The position numbers and the translations under genes were made by a program. A DNA stretch of 64,000 nucleotides from Pseudomonas asplenii (GTDB taxonomy: Bacteria; Pseudomonadota; Gammaproteobacteria; Pseudomonadales; Pseudomonadaceae), in contig NZ_LT629777.1 of the NCBI RefSeq assembly GCF_900105475.1, positions 434,001 to 498,000 on the forward strand, given 5' to 3'. The notes beneath the pieces were generated by a model. That model had not been told where the DNA came from, did not search any database, and saw only the letters and a program-made list of their open reading frames with translations. Below are positions 35,741 through 49,462 of the stretch, in pieces (within the stretch, counting starts at the first letter, position 1; the number at the start of each line of letters is the position of its first letter).

Positions 35741-38700
35741 TCAAGGACAGTCGTGGCGTCTCGGCCTGGTGCATCAATCACCCGGTAGCGACCATCCTGC
35801 TCACCTTCGCCCTGGTCCTGCTCGGGCTCATCGCCTTTCCACGCCTGCCGCTGGCGCCATTGCCGGAAGCCGAATTCCCGACCATCCAGGTTTCCGCGCA
35901 ATTGCCTGGTGCCAGCCCGCAGACCATGGCCTCCTCGGTGGCGACGCCACTGGAGGTGCAGTTCAGCGCCATTCCCGGCGTGACCCAGATGACCTCCAGC
36001 AGCGCCCTGGGCACCACCACCCTGACCTTGCAGTTCACCCTGAGCAAAAGCATCGACACCGCCGCCCAGGAAGTCCAGGCGGCGATCAACACCGCTTCGG
36101 GCAAACTGCCCAAGGACATGCCGACCCTGCCGACCTGGCGCAAGGTCAACCCGGCGGACAGCCCGGTGCTGATCCTCAGCGTCAGTTCCGCGCAGATGCC
36201 CGGCACCGAACTGAGCGACTACGCCGAAACCCTGCTGGCCCGTCAGCTCAGCCAGATCGACGGCGTCGGCCAGATCAACATCACCGGCCAGCAGCGGCCG
36301 GCCATTCGCGTACAGGCCTCGGCGGACCGACTGGCGGCCATCGGCCTGACCCTGGCGGACATCCGCCTGGCAATCCAGCAGACCAGCCTCAACCTGGCCA
36401 AGGGCGCGCTGTACGGCAAATCGAGTATCTCGACGCTGTCGACCAACGACCAGTTGTTCCAGCCGGAGGAATACGGCGAACTGATCGTCTCCTACAAAAA
36501 CGGTGCGCCGGTGCAGCTCAAGGACGTCGCCCGGGTGATCCGCGGTTCCGAAGACGCCTATGTGCAAGCCTGGTCCGGCGATGTGCCGGCAGTGAACCTG
36601 GTGATTTCCCGACAGCCGAGCGCCAACATCGTCGAGACCGTGGACCGGATCAAGGCCGCCCTGCCCGGCCTGGAAGCCATGCTGCCAGCCTCGGTGGAGG
36701 TCAAGGAACTGGTCGACCGGACCCAGACCATTCGCGCCTCGCTGCATGAAGTGGAAATGACCCTGCTGATCGCCGTACTGCTGGTGGTGGCGGTGATGGC
36801 GCTGTTCCTGCGTCAACTGTCGGCCACCCTGATCGTCTCGGCGGTACTCGGCGTTTCCCTGGTGGCCAGCTTCGCGTTGATGTACGTGATGGGCTTCAGC
36901 CTCAACAACCTGACCCTGGTGGCGATCGTCATTGCCGTCGGCTTCGTGGTCGACGACGCGATCGTCGTGGTGGAAAACATCCACCGTCACCTGGAGGCCG
37001 GCGACGGCATGCGCGAGGCGGCCATCAAGGGCGCAGGAGAGATCGGCTTCACCGTGGTATCGATCAGTTTCTCGCTGATCGCCGCGTTCATCCCGCTGCT
37101 GTTCATGGGTGGCGTGGTCGGTCGGCTGTTCAAGGAATTCGCCCTGACCGCCACCTCGACCATCCTGATTTCGGTGGTGGTCTCACTGACCCTGGCGCCG
37201 ACCCTGGCCTCGCTGTTCATGCGCGCCCCGGTGCATCACGAACACACCAAGGCGACGTTCGGCGAGCGTCTGTTGGCCGTCTACGAACGTGGCCTGCGCC
37301 GCGCCCTGGCCCACCAGAAGCTGATGTTCGGCGCGTTCTGCCTGACCCTGGGCCTGGCCATCGCCGGCTACGTGTTCATTCCCAAGGGCTTTTTCCCGGT
37401 CCAGGACACCGGTTTCGTGCTGGGCACCACCGAGGCCGCCGCCGACGTGTCGTTTGACACCATGGTCGCCAAGCACAAGGCCCTGGCCGAAATCGTCGCT
37501 GCCGATCCTGCGGTTCAGGCCTTCTCCCACTCGGTGGGGGTCTCGGGGAGCAACCAGACCATCGCCAACGGCCGCTTCTGGATCGCCCTCAAGCCCCGGG
37601 ACCAGCGCGATGTTTCCGCCAGCGCCTTCATCGACCGCATCCGGCCCAAGCTGATGCAGATCCCCGGCATCGTGCTCTACCTGCGTGCCGGCCAGGACAT
37701 CAACCTCAGTTCCGGGCCGAGCCGGGCCCAGTATCAATACGTGATCAAGAGCAACGATGGCGACCTGCTGAATACCTGGACCCAGCGCCTGACCGACAAA
37801 CTGCGGAGCAACCCGGCGTTCCGCGACCTGTCCAACGACCTGCAACTGGGCGGCAGCATCACCCACATCACCATCGACCGCAGTGCCGCTGCGCGCTTCG
37901 GCCTGACCGCCAGCGATGTCGACGAAGCCCTCTATGATGCCTTCGGCCAGCGGCAGGTCAACGAGTACCAGACCGAGACCAACCAGTACAACGTGATCCT
38001 CGAACTGGATGCCGCCCAGCGCGGCAAGGCCGAGAGCCTGCACTACTTCTACCTGCGCTCGCCGCTGACTAACGAGATGGTCCCGCTGTCGGCCCTGGCG
38101 CGCTTCGACGTTCCCACCAGCGGTCCGCTGTCGATCGCCCACGATGGCATGTTTCCGGCCGCCAACCTGTCGTTCAACCTCAGCCCCGGAGTCGCCCTGG
38201 GCGATGCGGTGCTGATGCTCGACCAGGCGAAGAAGGAGATCGGCATGCCGGCCGCCATCAGCGGCAACTTCCAGGGCGCCGCGCAGGCCTTCCAGAGTTC
38301 CCTGGCCAGCCAGCCGTGGCTGATCCTCGCGGCCTTGGTGGCGGTGTACATCATTCTCGGCGTGCTCTACGAGAGCTTCGTCCATCCGCTGACGATCATT
38401 TCCACCCTGCCCTCGGCCGGCCTAGGTGCCTTGATCATGCTCTGGCTGCTGGGCCAGGATTTCTCGATCATGGCGTTGATCGGCCTGGTATTGCTGATCG
38501 GCATCGTGAAGAAGAACGGCATCCTGATGATCGACTTCGCCCTGGAAGCCCAGCGGGGCGGGCTGACACCCGAGGACGCCATCTACAAGGCCTGTATCAC
38601 CCGCTTCCGGCCCATCATCATGACCACCCTGGCGGCCCTGCTCGGTGCGCTGCCGCTGATGCTCGGCCACGGCCCAGGCGCCGAGCTGCGCCAGCCGCTG

Positions 38701-38832
38701 GGCATTGCCGTGGTCGGTGGCCTGCTGGTGAGTCAGGCGCTGACGCTGTTCACCACACCCATCATATACTTGTGGCTCGAACGGCTTTTCCATCGGCCCA
38801 AACCGGCCAGCGTGCCGGCGATCACTCATTGA
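35737..38832 (+). CDS. RND efflux pump, HAE1 family (MdtB/MuxB-like)
   Basis: A 1031-residue proton-driven pump of the AcrB/MdtBC type with 12 helices and two large periplasmic loops. The TM4 proton-relay pair is in VGFVVDDAIVVVENIHRH, and the C-terminal half has GIVKKNGILMIDFA. Sequence features are of the multidrug (HAE1) type, not the metal-pumping CusA (HME) type. No outer-membrane factor gene is adjacent. It is followed after 9 bp by a two-component system. Confidence 0.93.
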   Translation: MIKDSRGVSAWCINHPVATILLTFALVLLGLIAFPRLPLAPLPEAEFPTIQVSAQLPGASPQTMASSVATPLEVQFSAIPGVTQMTSSSALGTTTLTLQFTLSKSIDTAAQEVQAAINTASGKLPKDMPTLPTWRKVNPADSPVLILSVSSAQMPGTELSDYAETLLARQLSQIDGVGQINITGQQRPAIRVQASADRLAAIGLTLADIRLAIQQTSLNLAKGALYGKSSISTLSTNDQLFQPEEYGELIVSYKNGAPVQLKDVARVIRGSEDAYVQAWSGDVPAVNLVISRQPSANIVETVDRIKAALPGLEAMLPASVEVKELVDRTQTIRASLHEVEMTLLIAVLLVVAVMALFLRQLSATLIVSAVLGVSLVASFALMYVMGFSLNNLTLVAIVIAVGFVVDDAIVVVENIHRHLEAGDGMREAAIKGAGEIGFTVVSISFSLIAAFIPLLFMGGVVGRLFKEFALTATSTILISVVVSLTLAPTLASLFMRAPVHHEHTKATFGERLLAVYERGLRRALAHQKLMFGAFCLTLGLAIAGYVFIPKGFFPVQDTGFVLGTTEAAADVSFDTMVAKHKALAEIVAADPAVQAFSHSVGVSGSNQTIANGRFWIALKPRDQRDVSASAFIDRIRPKLMQIPGIVLYLRAGQDINLSSGPSRAQYQYVIKSNDGDLLNTWTQRLTDKLRSNPAFRDLSNDLQLGGSITHITIDRSAAARFGLTASDVDEALYDAFGQRQVNEYQTETNQYNVILELDAAQRGKAESLHYFYLRSPLTNEMVPLSALARFDVPTSGPLSIAHDGMFPAANLSFNLSPGVALGDAVLMLDQAKKEIGMPAAISGNFQGAAQAFQSSLASQPWLILAALVAVYIILGVLYESFVHPLTIISTLPSAGLGALIMLWLLGQDFSIMALIGLVLLIGIVKKNGILMIDFALEAQRGGLTPEDAIYKACITRFRPIIMTTLAALLGALPLMLGHGPGAELRQPLGIAVVGGLLVSQALTLFTTPIIYLWLERLFHRPKPASVPAITH

Positions 38833-38841
38833 GGCGGGGTC

Positions 38842-39522
38842 ATGCGTGTCCTGATTATCGAAGACGAAGAAAAAACCGCCGATTACCTGCATCGGGGTCT
38901 GACCGAGCAGGGTTATACCGTCGATCTGGCTCGGGATGGCGTCGGCGGCCTGCATCTGGCGCTGGAGAGCGATTACGCGGTGATCATCCTCGATGTGATG
39001 CTGCCGGAGCTCGATGGCTTCGGCGTGCTCAAGGCCCTGCGGGCGCGCAAGCAGACGCCGGTGATCATGCTCACCGCCCGCGAGCGGGTCGAGGATCGCA
39101 TCCGCGGCCTGCGCGATGGCGCCGATGATTACCTGGGCAAACCGTTTTCCTTTCTCGAACTGGTGGCCCGCCTGCAGGCACTCACCCGGCGTAGCGGCGG
39201 CGGCCATGAGCCGGTACAGATCAGCGTCGCCGACCTGTGGGTCGACCTGATCAGCCGCAAGGCCAGTCGCGCCGGGCAGCGCCTGGATCTGACCGCCAAG
39301 GAGTTCTCGCTGCTCAGCGTACTGGCTCGCCGCCAGGGCGAAATCCTGTCGAAGACAGCGATTGCCGAGATGGTCTGGGACATCAATTTCGACAGCGATG
39401 CCAACGTCGTCGAGGTAGCGATCAAACGCCTGCGGGCCAAGCTCGACGGGCCATTCGAACAGAAACTGCTGCACACCATCCGTGGCATGGGCTATGTGCT
39501 GGAGAACCGTGGTGTCGACTAA
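38842..39522 (+). CDS. OmpR-type response regulator, CopR/CusR/IrlR subgroup
   Basis: 226 residues: receiver (acidic pocket IIEDEEKTADYL, phospho-Asp in VIILDVMLPELDGF, Lys in GKPFSFLELVARL) and winged-helix DNA-binding domain (LTAKEFSLLSVLARRQGEILSKTAIAEMVWDINF). The heavy-metal-type regulator subgroup is suggested by ARLQALTRRS and the VWDINFDSDANVVEVAIKRLR segment. Probable targets are its own operon and the CusR-like box 4.4 kb upstream. Confidence 0.93.
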   Translation: MRVLIIEDEEKTADYLHRGLTEQGYTVDLARDGVGGLHLALESDYAVIILDVMLPELDGFGVLKALRARKQTPVIMLTARERVEDRIRGLRDGADDYLGKPFSFLELVARLQALTRRSGGGHEPVQISVADLWVDLISRKASRAGQRLDLTAKEFSLLSVLARRQGEILSKTAIAEMVWDINFDSDANVVEVAIKRLRAKLDGPFEQKLLHTIRGMGYVLENRGVD

Positions 39523-40876
39523 CTCGATTGCCCTGCGCCTGAGCGGGCTGTTCAGTCTGGTCGCGCTGGCGGTGTTCCTGCTGATCGGCGGCGCCTTGTA
39601 CCTGCAGGTGGAAAAAGGTCTGGGCCTGCTCCCCGAGGCTGAACTGGATGCGCGCTACAGTGTGCTCGAGTCCTCGATCAACCGTTTCGGCACCCCGGAC
39701 CACTGGACCAAGTTCAGCGCCAAGCTCAAACAGTTGGGCGAGGAAGACAAGCGTATCCGCTTCTGGGTGGTCAGCGGCGATCCGAACTATGAATATGGTG
39801 CACCCGACGCGCAGATCCGTGCCTTCGCTGCCGGTGCCAAGGGCATGCGCGACCTGCTCCTGCCGGGGCACGCCTACCCGTTCAAGGTGTTGCTCAACAC
39901 GATGCCGGCCAAGGACCAGCGCCCGCCTCTGCAGTTTCTGATCGGCATCGACACCGAGACCTTCCGCAAGACCCAGCACCAGTTGCTGATCGCCCTGGTC
40001 AGCCTGGCGATCGTCGGCGTACTGCTGGCCTCGGCCCTGGGCTACTGGGTAGCGCGGATCGGCCTCAAGCCGCTGATCAGGCTATCGCAGGAAGCGCGCA
40101 AACTGGCGCCACCGCGCCTGACCGGCCGCCTGCAACTGTCGCCATTGCCGCCGGAGCTGAGCCAGTTCGTCAACTCCTTCAACTCGACCCTGGAGCGCGT
40201 TGAGCAGGCCTATTCACGACTGGAATCGTTCAACGCCGATGTCGCCCACGAACTGCGCTCGCCGCTGACCAACCTGATCGGCCAGACCCAGGTGGCGCTG
40301 ACACGCGGCCGCTCTGCCGAGCATTATTTCGAAGTGCTGCAATCGAACCTGGAGGAACTGGAACGTCTGCGCTCGATCATCAATGACATGCTGTTCCTGG
40401 CCAGCGCCGACCAGGGCAGCAAGGCCACCAAACTGATCAGCACCTCGCTGGCCGCCGAGGTCGCAACGACCCTGGACTACCTCGACTTCATTCTCGAAGA
40501 CGCCCAGGTCCGGGTCGACGTCAGTGGCGATGCGCAGGTGCGGATCGAGATTGCCCATCTGCGCCGGGCATTGATCAATCTGTTGAGCAATGCGGTACAG
40601 CACACCGCGCCCGGCCAGGTAATCACGGTACACATCGACCAGGAGGGCGACCAGGTGACGATCGCGGTCTCCAACCCTGGCGAGACCATCGCCAGCGAAC
40701 ACCTGTCGCGCCTGTTCGAACGTTTCTACCGGGTCGACGCGTCACGCAGCAACAGCGGCGCCAACCACGGCCTGGGGCTGGCGATCGTCAAGGCGATCGC
40801 GCTGATGCATGGCGGTGATGTATTCGTGCGCAGTGGTGCCGGCGTCAATACCTTCGGTATCCATCTGCCCGCGTGA
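39509..40876 (+). CDS. Heavy-metal-type sensor histidine kinase
   Basis: About 455 residues with two membrane segments (about 10-35 and 160-185) flanking a periplasmic sensor, HAMP, the phospho-acceptor His in FNADVAHELRSPLTNLIG, the N-box LRRALINLLSNAVQHT and the G-box NHGLGLAIVKAIALMHGG. It resembles CusS/CopS/IrlS. Start is GTG 39509 or 39512, overlapping the regulator stop, with GGAG 4-7 nt upstream. No metal-binding His/Met cluster is obvious in the periplasmic part, so the signal is open. Confidence 0.9.
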   Translation: MVSTNSIALRLSGLFSLVALAVFLLIGGALYLQVEKGLGLLPEAELDARYSVLESSINRFGTPDHWTKFSAKLKQLGEEDKRIRFWVVSGDPNYEYGAPDAQIRAFAAGAKGMRDLLLPGHAYPFKVLLNTMPAKDQRPPLQFLIGIDTETFRKTQHQLLIALVSLAIVGVLLASALGYWVARIGLKPLIRLSQEARKLAPPRLTGRLQLSPLPPELSQFVNSFNSTLERVEQAYSRLESFNADVAHELRSPLTNLIGQTQVALTRGRSAEHYFEVLQSNLEELERLRSIINDMLFLASADQGSKATKLISTSLAAEVATTLDYLDFILEDAQVRVDVSGDAQVRIEIAHLRRALINLLSNAVQHTAPGQVITVHIDQEGDQVTIAVSNPGETIASEHLSRLFERFYRVDASRSNSGANHGLGLAIVKAIALMHGGDVFVRSGAGVNTFGIHLPA

Positions 40877-40961
40877 TGATCAACCGTCATGCGCCCTGAG
40901 CGACACCACGATTAGCGGGGCATCGTCGACTACCCGATGAATATCTTCTAGCATGCGTAAA

Positions 40962-40988
40962 GGTCAGCATCCTGATGCTGGCCTTTTT
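40962..40988 (+). terminator. Intrinsic terminator after the sensor kinase
   Basis: GGTCAGCATC and GATGCTGGCC form a 10-bp stem (one G-U) with a very short loop, followed by TTTTT. It closes the RND/two-component operon. Confidence 0.85.
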
Positions 40989-41068
40989 GCCGCTGGGGCT
41001 TTATAGAGGGGCCAATAACCCCGAACCGCTTGAGGTTTACCATCAATCATCCTTCGAACAGCTCGGCG

Positions 41069-42553
41069 ATGCCTCGCCTGCTGCTGATACTCGGCAGCGG
41101 CCTGAGTGTCAGTGCGATCCTCGGCATCGTCATCTATCTGCTGATCCGCGAGCGAGGCAGTGCAGAACTCGTCGCCATACGCGCCGCCACGAACATCGTG
41201 CAATTGATCGATGCCGACGTCCTGCGCAATGCCGAACTCTACGACAAGTCATTATTGGACCTCATCACCGCCTCGCGGCGTGAGGACCTCAAGCACGTCT
41301 CGCCACAGATTCGTCATCTGGCCCTGTTCGACAGTGCCACGGCAGCTCCGAACAAGGGCGATATCCTGTTACTCGACAAAGATGGCGAGGTGATTGCCGA
41401 CTCCTCTTCGGTCACCCCTCGGACCGGTAATTACGCCGATAGAGCGTATTTCAAGGCCCACATCGAAAACCCCAGTGACGTGATGATGATCAGCCAGCCG
41501 TTTCTCGCTCGGGAGAAATGGGTGGACTGGCGCATCAGCTTCAGCCGCCGAGTCTCGTCGCCCGAGGGCGAGTTTCTTGGCGTCGCTCGGGCCGCCATCC
41601 GTCTCAGCTATTTCAACGAGCTGTTCAGGACCCTCAATGTCGGGGCCAGCAGTACGGTCAATCTGCTCAGCAGCGACGGTATCCTGCTCGCCCAGGAACC
41701 GCTGATGAATGCCGACATGGTCGGCAAGGACTTCAGCCAGCGCCCCAATTTCCAACGCATCGTCAGCGAGGGCAACGGCAGTTTCAGCGCTATCTCCGGC
41801 ATCGACGGCAAGCAGCGCCTCTACACCTTTTCCCGGGTGGGTGACTTGCCGCTGATCGTGGTGGTGGCCCTGTCGGGGGAGGAAGTCTATTCCTCCTGGT
41901 GGCGCACCACCTGGCTGGTCGGCAGTGCCACCGGCGGGCTGTGTGTCGGCCTGCTATGGCTGAGCTGGCTGTTGGCGCGGGAGCTGCAACGACGCCAACG
42001 GGCCGAACAGGAGCTGGCCGAGCTGGCAACCACCGACGCGCTCACCGGCATCGCCAACCGCAGGGCACTGGATCAGACGTTACTACTGGAGTGGAACCGG
42101 GCACAGCGTTCGGGCCAGCCCCTATCGTTGCTGATGATCGACGCCGACCATTTCAAGGCGTTCAACGACCGTCATGGACATCCGATGGGTGACGAAGCCT
42201 TGCGCCAGATCGCTCGGGTGATCGGTGACAGTATCCGTCGTCCGGGAGACCTGGTAGCACGTTACGGCGGCGAAGAGTTCGCGGTGATCCTGCCACAAAC
42301 CGACGAAACGGGAGCCTGCTGCTTGGCCGAAAAGATCAGCAGTGCCATCCGCCAGATGCCGCCCTTGTTAGCCGATGCGTGCCCCATCACCGTCAGTATC
42401 GGCGTCAGCACCCAATGGGTTTCCCGCGAGGCGATTGCCCTCGGCGCGAGGATCGAGCAACTGCTGGAAGATGCCGACCAGGCCCTGTATCAGGCCAAGC
42501 GCAATGGTCGTGACCAATTGGTGCATGCTCGGGATATCGAACTACAGAGATAA
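41069..42553 (+). CDS. Diguanylate cyclase with periplasmic dCACHE-type sensor
   Basis: About 494 residues: TM helix (about 2-25), periplasmic sensor with YADRAYFKAHIENPSDVMMISQP-like CACHE features, second TM (about 275-295) and a GGDEF domain with active site GGEEF. The inhibitory site RPGD lies five residues upstream of GGEEF, so product inhibition is expected. It makes cyclic-di-GMP. ATG 41069 is chosen; a TTG at 41030 is possible. Neither has a strong ribosome binding site. Confidence 0.92.
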   Translation: MPRLLLILGSGLSVSAILGIVIYLLIRERGSAELVAIRAATNIVQLIDADVLRNAELYDKSLLDLITASRREDLKHVSPQIRHLALFDSATAAPNKGDILLLDKDGEVIADSSSVTPRTGNYADRAYFKAHIENPSDVMMISQPFLAREKWVDWRISFSRRVSSPEGEFLGVARAAIRLSYFNELFRTLNVGASSTVNLLSSDGILLAQEPLMNADMVGKDFSQRPNFQRIVSEGNGSFSAISGIDGKQRLYTFSRVGDLPLIVVVALSGEEVYSSWWRTTWLVGSATGGLCVGLLWLSWLLARELQRRQRAEQELAELATTDALTGIANRRALDQTLLLEWNRAQRSGQPLSLLMIDADHFKAFNDRHGHPMGDEALRQIARVIGDSIRRPGDLVARYGGEEFAVILPQTDETGACCLAEKISSAIRQMPPLLADACPITVSIGVSTQWVSREAIALGARIEQLLEDADQALYQAKRNGRDQLVHARDIELQR

Positions 42554-42578
42554 AAAAGGCCGCCCGAAGGCAGCCTTT
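42551..42578. terminator. Bidirectional terminator, diguanylate cyclase / lpxC
   Basis: AAAGGC-C-GCC, CGAA tetraloop, GGC-A-GCCTTT. On the minus strand the stem is followed by a run of T, giving a good lpxC terminator. Confidence 0.85.
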
Positions 42579-42603
42579 GAAGAACAACAAAAGGAGAAAG
42601 TCG

Positions 42604-43551
<948 letters not shown>

Positions 43552-43627
43552 TCAACAAAGGCTGGCGATAATAGCAGACCAGACCTTTGCTGAACACCAA
43601 TCACCCTAATACTCCTGATACATTCCA

Positions 43628-44824
43628 TCAATCGGCCTGGCGACGCAGGAAGGCCGGGATATCCAGATAGTCCAGATCGTCCTGCGGATTCATCTTCGCG
43701 GCAGTCGCAGCCCCGGCCTGGGCCTGGTTGCGCATGACGGTCGGACGATCCAGGTCGCGGTAGTTCACCGACGGCAGTTCCTGACGTGCGGCAGCAGGTG
43801 CCTGAGTGGCGGCCGGCTGACTGGCAGTCTGCAGGGTGTTGTCGATGACCTTCACAGGTTTCTCGATGCGGGCACCCAGACCGGTGGCGACCACGGTCAC
43901 GTGCAGCTCGTCGCGCATGTCCGGATCGATAACGGTACCGACCTTGACCATGGCGTGCTCGGAAGCAAAGGCTTCGATGATGCTACCGACGTCGGAGTAC
44001 TCACCCAGGGACAGGTCAGGACCGGCGGTGATATTCACCAGGATGCCGCGTGCACCTTGCAGGTTCACATCTTCCAGCAACGGGTTGCGGATCGCCGCCT
44101 CGGTGGCTTCACGCGCACGGTTCGGACCGCTGGCGCAGCCAGTGCCCATCATCGCCATGCCCATTTCGCTCATCACGGTGCGTACGTCGGCGAAGTCGAC
44201 GTTGATCATGCCTGGACGCTTGATGATGTCGGAGATACCGCGAACGGCACCGGCCAGTACATCGTCAGCCTTGGCGAACGCCGACAGCAGGCTGGCGTCC
44301 TTGCCCAGGATGGTCAGCAGCTTCTCGTTGGGAATGGTGATCAACGAGTCGACGCTTTCGCTCAGCGCGCGGATGCCCTCATCGGCGATCTGCATGCGCT
44401 TGCGGCCTTCGAACGGGAACGGACGGGTCACCACCGCAACGGTGAGGATGCCCATTTCCTTGGCCACTTCGGCGATGATCGGGGCTGCACCGGTACCGGT
44501 ACCGCCACCCATGCCGGTGGTGATGAAGACCATGTTGGTGCCTTGCAGCACTTCAGCGATACGCTCGCGGTCTTCCAGAGCGGCCTGACGACCGACTTCC
44601 GGGTTGGCGCCAGCGCCAAGGCCCTTGGTCACGCCGGTGCCCAGTTGCAGGATGGTCCGTGCGCCAATGTTCTTCAGCGCCTGGGCATCGGTGTTGGCGC
44701 AGATGAACTCGACGCCTTCAATGTTGCTCTTGACCATATGGTTAACGGCGTTGCCACCGCCACCGCCGACGCCGATAACCTTGATTACCGGACTTTGTGG
44801 GACGTTGTCTACGAGTTCAAACAT
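43628..44824 (-). CDS. ftsZ: Cell division GTPase FtsZ
   Basis: A 398-residue tubulin homologue that forms the Z ring. The GTP-binding motif GGGTGTG, N-terminal VIGVGGGGGNAVNHM, T7 loop region INVDFADVRTVMSEMG and the C-terminal partner-binding peptide DYLDIPAFLRRQAD are all present. It is 55 bp downstream of ftsA. Confidence 0.99.
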   Translation of the reverse strand: MFELVDNVPQSPVIKVIGVGGGGGNAVNHMVKSNIEGVEFICANTDAQALKNIGARTILQLGTGVTKGLGAGANPEVGRQAALEDRERIAEVLQGTNMVFITTGMGGGTGTGAAPIIAEVAKEMGILTVAVVTRPFPFEGRKRMQIADEGIRALSESVDSLITIPNEKLLTILGKDASLLSAFAKADDVLAGAVRGISDIIKRPGMINVDFADVRTVMSEMGMAMMGTGCASGPNRAREATEAAIRNPLLEDVNLQGARGILVNITAGPDLSLGEYSDVGSIIEAFASEHAMVKVGTVIDPDMRDELHVTVVATGLGARIEKPVKVIDNTLQTASQPAATQAPAAARQELPSVNYRDLDRPTVMRNQAQAGAATAAKMNPQDDLDYLDIPAFLRRQAD

Positions 44825-44879
44825 GTTCCCTCTCCTTTCATTCTCTAGTTTTTTCGCCTACTTCTACTGCTTTGAAACT

Positions 44880-46145
44880 TTAAAAGTTGCCCTGTACCCA
44901 GCGCTTGAGGCGCTCCAGCACAGGTGCTTTCTGTTCTTCATCGCGATAGTCGTTTCTGTTGCCGCCGTTGTAGCCGGACAGGGAAATGCCGTCCGACTGC
45001 TTTTGCAGTCCGTACAGCAACAGCCCTACCCCAGTTGAATAGATCGGGTTGCGGACCACGTCCGAGAGCCCCTTGACGGTATGCGGCACACCCAGACGCA
45101 CCGGCATGTGGAAAATTTCCTCGGCCAGCTCGACCGCGCCTTCCATCTTCGAGGTACCGCCGGTCAGCACGATGCCGGCCGGAATCAGGTCTTCATAACC
45201 GCTGCGACGCAGTTCGGCCTGGATCAGCGTGAACAGTTCGTCGTAACGCGGCTCGACCACTTCGGCCAGGGCCTGACGGGACAGCTCGCGGGGTGGACGA
45301 TCGCCAACGCTCGGAACCTTGATGGTTTCGCCGGCACCGGCCAGCTTGGCCAGGGCACAGGCGTAGCGGATCTTGATCTCTTCGGCATACTGGGTCGGGG
45401 TGCGCAACGCCATGGCGATGTCGTTGGTCACCTGGTCACCGGCAATCGGGATCACCGCGGTATGACGAATCGCACCTTCGGTGAAGATCGCGATGTCGGT
45501 GGTGCCACCACCGATGTCCACCAGGCACACGCCCAGCTCTTTCTCGTCGTCGGTCAGCACCGAATAGGCCGAAGCCAGTTGTTCGAGGATGATGTCGTCG
45601 ATTTCCAGGCCGCAACGACGCACGCACTTCTCGATGTTCTGCGCGGCATTCACTGCGCAGGTGACCACGTGGACCTTGGCCTCCAGACGTACGCCGGACA
45701 TGCCCAGGGGTTCACGCACACCTTCCTGATTGTCGATCACGTAGTCCTGCGGCAGGGTGTGCAGTACCCGCTGGTCAGCCGGGATCGCCACGGCCTGGGC
45801 GGCATCGAGCACGCGCTCCAGGTCCGCCGAGCTGACTTCGCGATCACGGATGGCGACGATACCGTGGGAGTTCAGGCTGCGGATGTGATTGCCCGCGACG
45901 CCGACGAACGCCGAGTGGATCCGGCAACCGGCCATCAGTTGCGCCTCTTCCACCGCGCGCTGGATCGACTGCACGGTGGATTCGATATTCACCACCACGC
46001 CCTTCTTCAAGCCGCGCGAAGGGTGCGTACCGATGCCGACGATTTCCACTGTGCCATCGGCCGCGACCTCGCCCACCAGCGCCACCACCTTGGAGGTGCC
46101 GATATCCAGTCCGACGATCATTTTGCCGCTTTGCACGTTTGCCAT
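44880..46145 (-). CDS. ftsA: Cell division protein FtsA
   Basis: A 421-residue actin-like ATPase that tethers FtsZ to the membrane. VGLDIGTSKVVALVGE (phosphate 1) and CLVDIGGGTTDIAIF (phosphate 2) are present, and the C-terminal amphipathic helix is LERLKRWVQGNF. Start is ATG 46145 (MANVQSG). It lies 14 bp after ftsQ. Confidence 0.98.
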   Translation of the reverse strand: MANVQSGKMIVGLDIGTSKVVALVGEVAADGTVEIVGIGTHPSRGLKKGVVVNIESTVQSIQRAVEEAQLMAGCRIHSAFVGVAGNHIRSLNSHGIVAIRDREVSSADLERVLDAAQAVAIPADQRVLHTLPQDYVIDNQEGVREPLGMSGVRLEAKVHVVTCAVNAAQNIEKCVRRCGLEIDDIILEQLASAYSVLTDDEKELGVCLVDIGGGTTDIAIFTEGAIRHTAVIPIAGDQVTNDIAMALRTPTQYAEEIKIRYACALAKLAGAGETIKVPSVGDRPPRELSRQALAEVVEPRYDELFTLIQAELRRSGYEDLIPAGIVLTGGTSKMEGAVELAEEIFHMPVRLGVPHTVKGLSDVVRNPIYSTGVGLLLYGLQKQSDGISLSGYNGGNRNDYRDEEQKAPVLERLKRWVQGNF

Positions 46146-46159
46146 GGTCCTGCCTCTTC

Positions 46160-47029
46160 TTAATTCTTCGCAACGGCGGGTTTGTCCGTCGCGGGTGCCA
46201 CAGGTTCCCGCCATCCGACGGCCAGGCCGTTGGAATAGCGCAGATCGATGCTGGCAATGTTCGTAATCTGTTCTTTCAGCGTTTTTTCATAAATGGCAAT
46301 GAAACGGCGCATCTTCTCGACCAGATGGTCGCGGCCCAGCAACAACTGAATACCCGGCCCCGAGCTGCCCGCACCAGTGGTCAGGAACCAGCTGCCGCGC
46401 TCGCGCAGTTCCAGCCGGGCGATGGAGAAGCCCAGTGGGCGCAACATCTGACTCAGCACCTGGTACTGCTGCATCACCTGCTGCTGAGCCCGCTGCGGGC
46501 CGAACAGCTGCGGTAGGTGCTCGTAGTTCGCCAGTTCCCGTGGCGCGAACGCCTGGCCCTGGTTGTTCAACAGTGCCTCGTCGCCCCAGCGGGCCACCGG
46601 CAACTGCTCTTCCAGGCGAATCACCACCTGGTCCGGCCACACCCGGCGGACTTCGGCATGGGCGATCCACGGCATGGTTTCCAGCTCGGCGCGCATGCTT
46701 GCCAGGTCGATGGTGAAGAAGCTCGCCGCGACATACGGTGCGATCCGCTGCTGTACCGCCTGCTGGCTGATATAGCTCAGGTCCCCCTGGACGTTGATCT
46801 TGCTGATCGGCCGATCCGCATAGGGCAACAGACGCTGGGCGCCTTCATAGGTGCCAAAGCCCAGGGCCACCAGCAACACCGGCCACATCAGGCGCTTGAA
46901 AAAGCCGAAATTGGCTTTTGGCAGGCGCGCAGACACCGGCTCCTTGGCCACCATTCGGCTGGCACCCCGCGGCACCGGCTTGTTACGGCCGGGACCCGGT
47001 GACTGATGACGAAACTGCGCGCCGTGCAT
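46160..47029 (-). CDS. ftsQ: Cell division protein FtsQ
   Basis: 289 residues: cytoplasmic tail, one TM helix (about 55-75), POTRA domain ([22 protein letters not shown]) and a beta domain, matching FtsQ/DivIB. It recruits FtsB/FtsL to the septum. Start is ATG 47029; a longer frame upstream overlaps ddlB and is unlikely. Confidence 0.96.
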   Translation of the reverse strand: MHGAQFRHQSPGPGRNKPVPRGASRMVAKEPVSARLPKANFGFFKRLMWPVLLVALGFGTYEGAQRLLPYADRPISKINVQGDLSYISQQAVQQRIAPYVAASFFTIDLASMRAELETMPWIAHAEVRRVWPDQVVIRLEEQLPVARWGDEALLNNQGQAFAPRELANYEHLPQLFGPQRAQQQVMQQYQVLSQMLRPLGFSIARLELRERGSWFLTTGAGSSGPGIQLLLGRDHLVEKMRRFIAIYEKTLKEQITNIASIDLRYSNGLAVGWREPVAPATDKPAVAKN

Positions 47030-47036
47030 GGGATCG

Positions 47037-49454
<2,418 letters not shown>

Positions 49455-49462
<8 letters not shown>

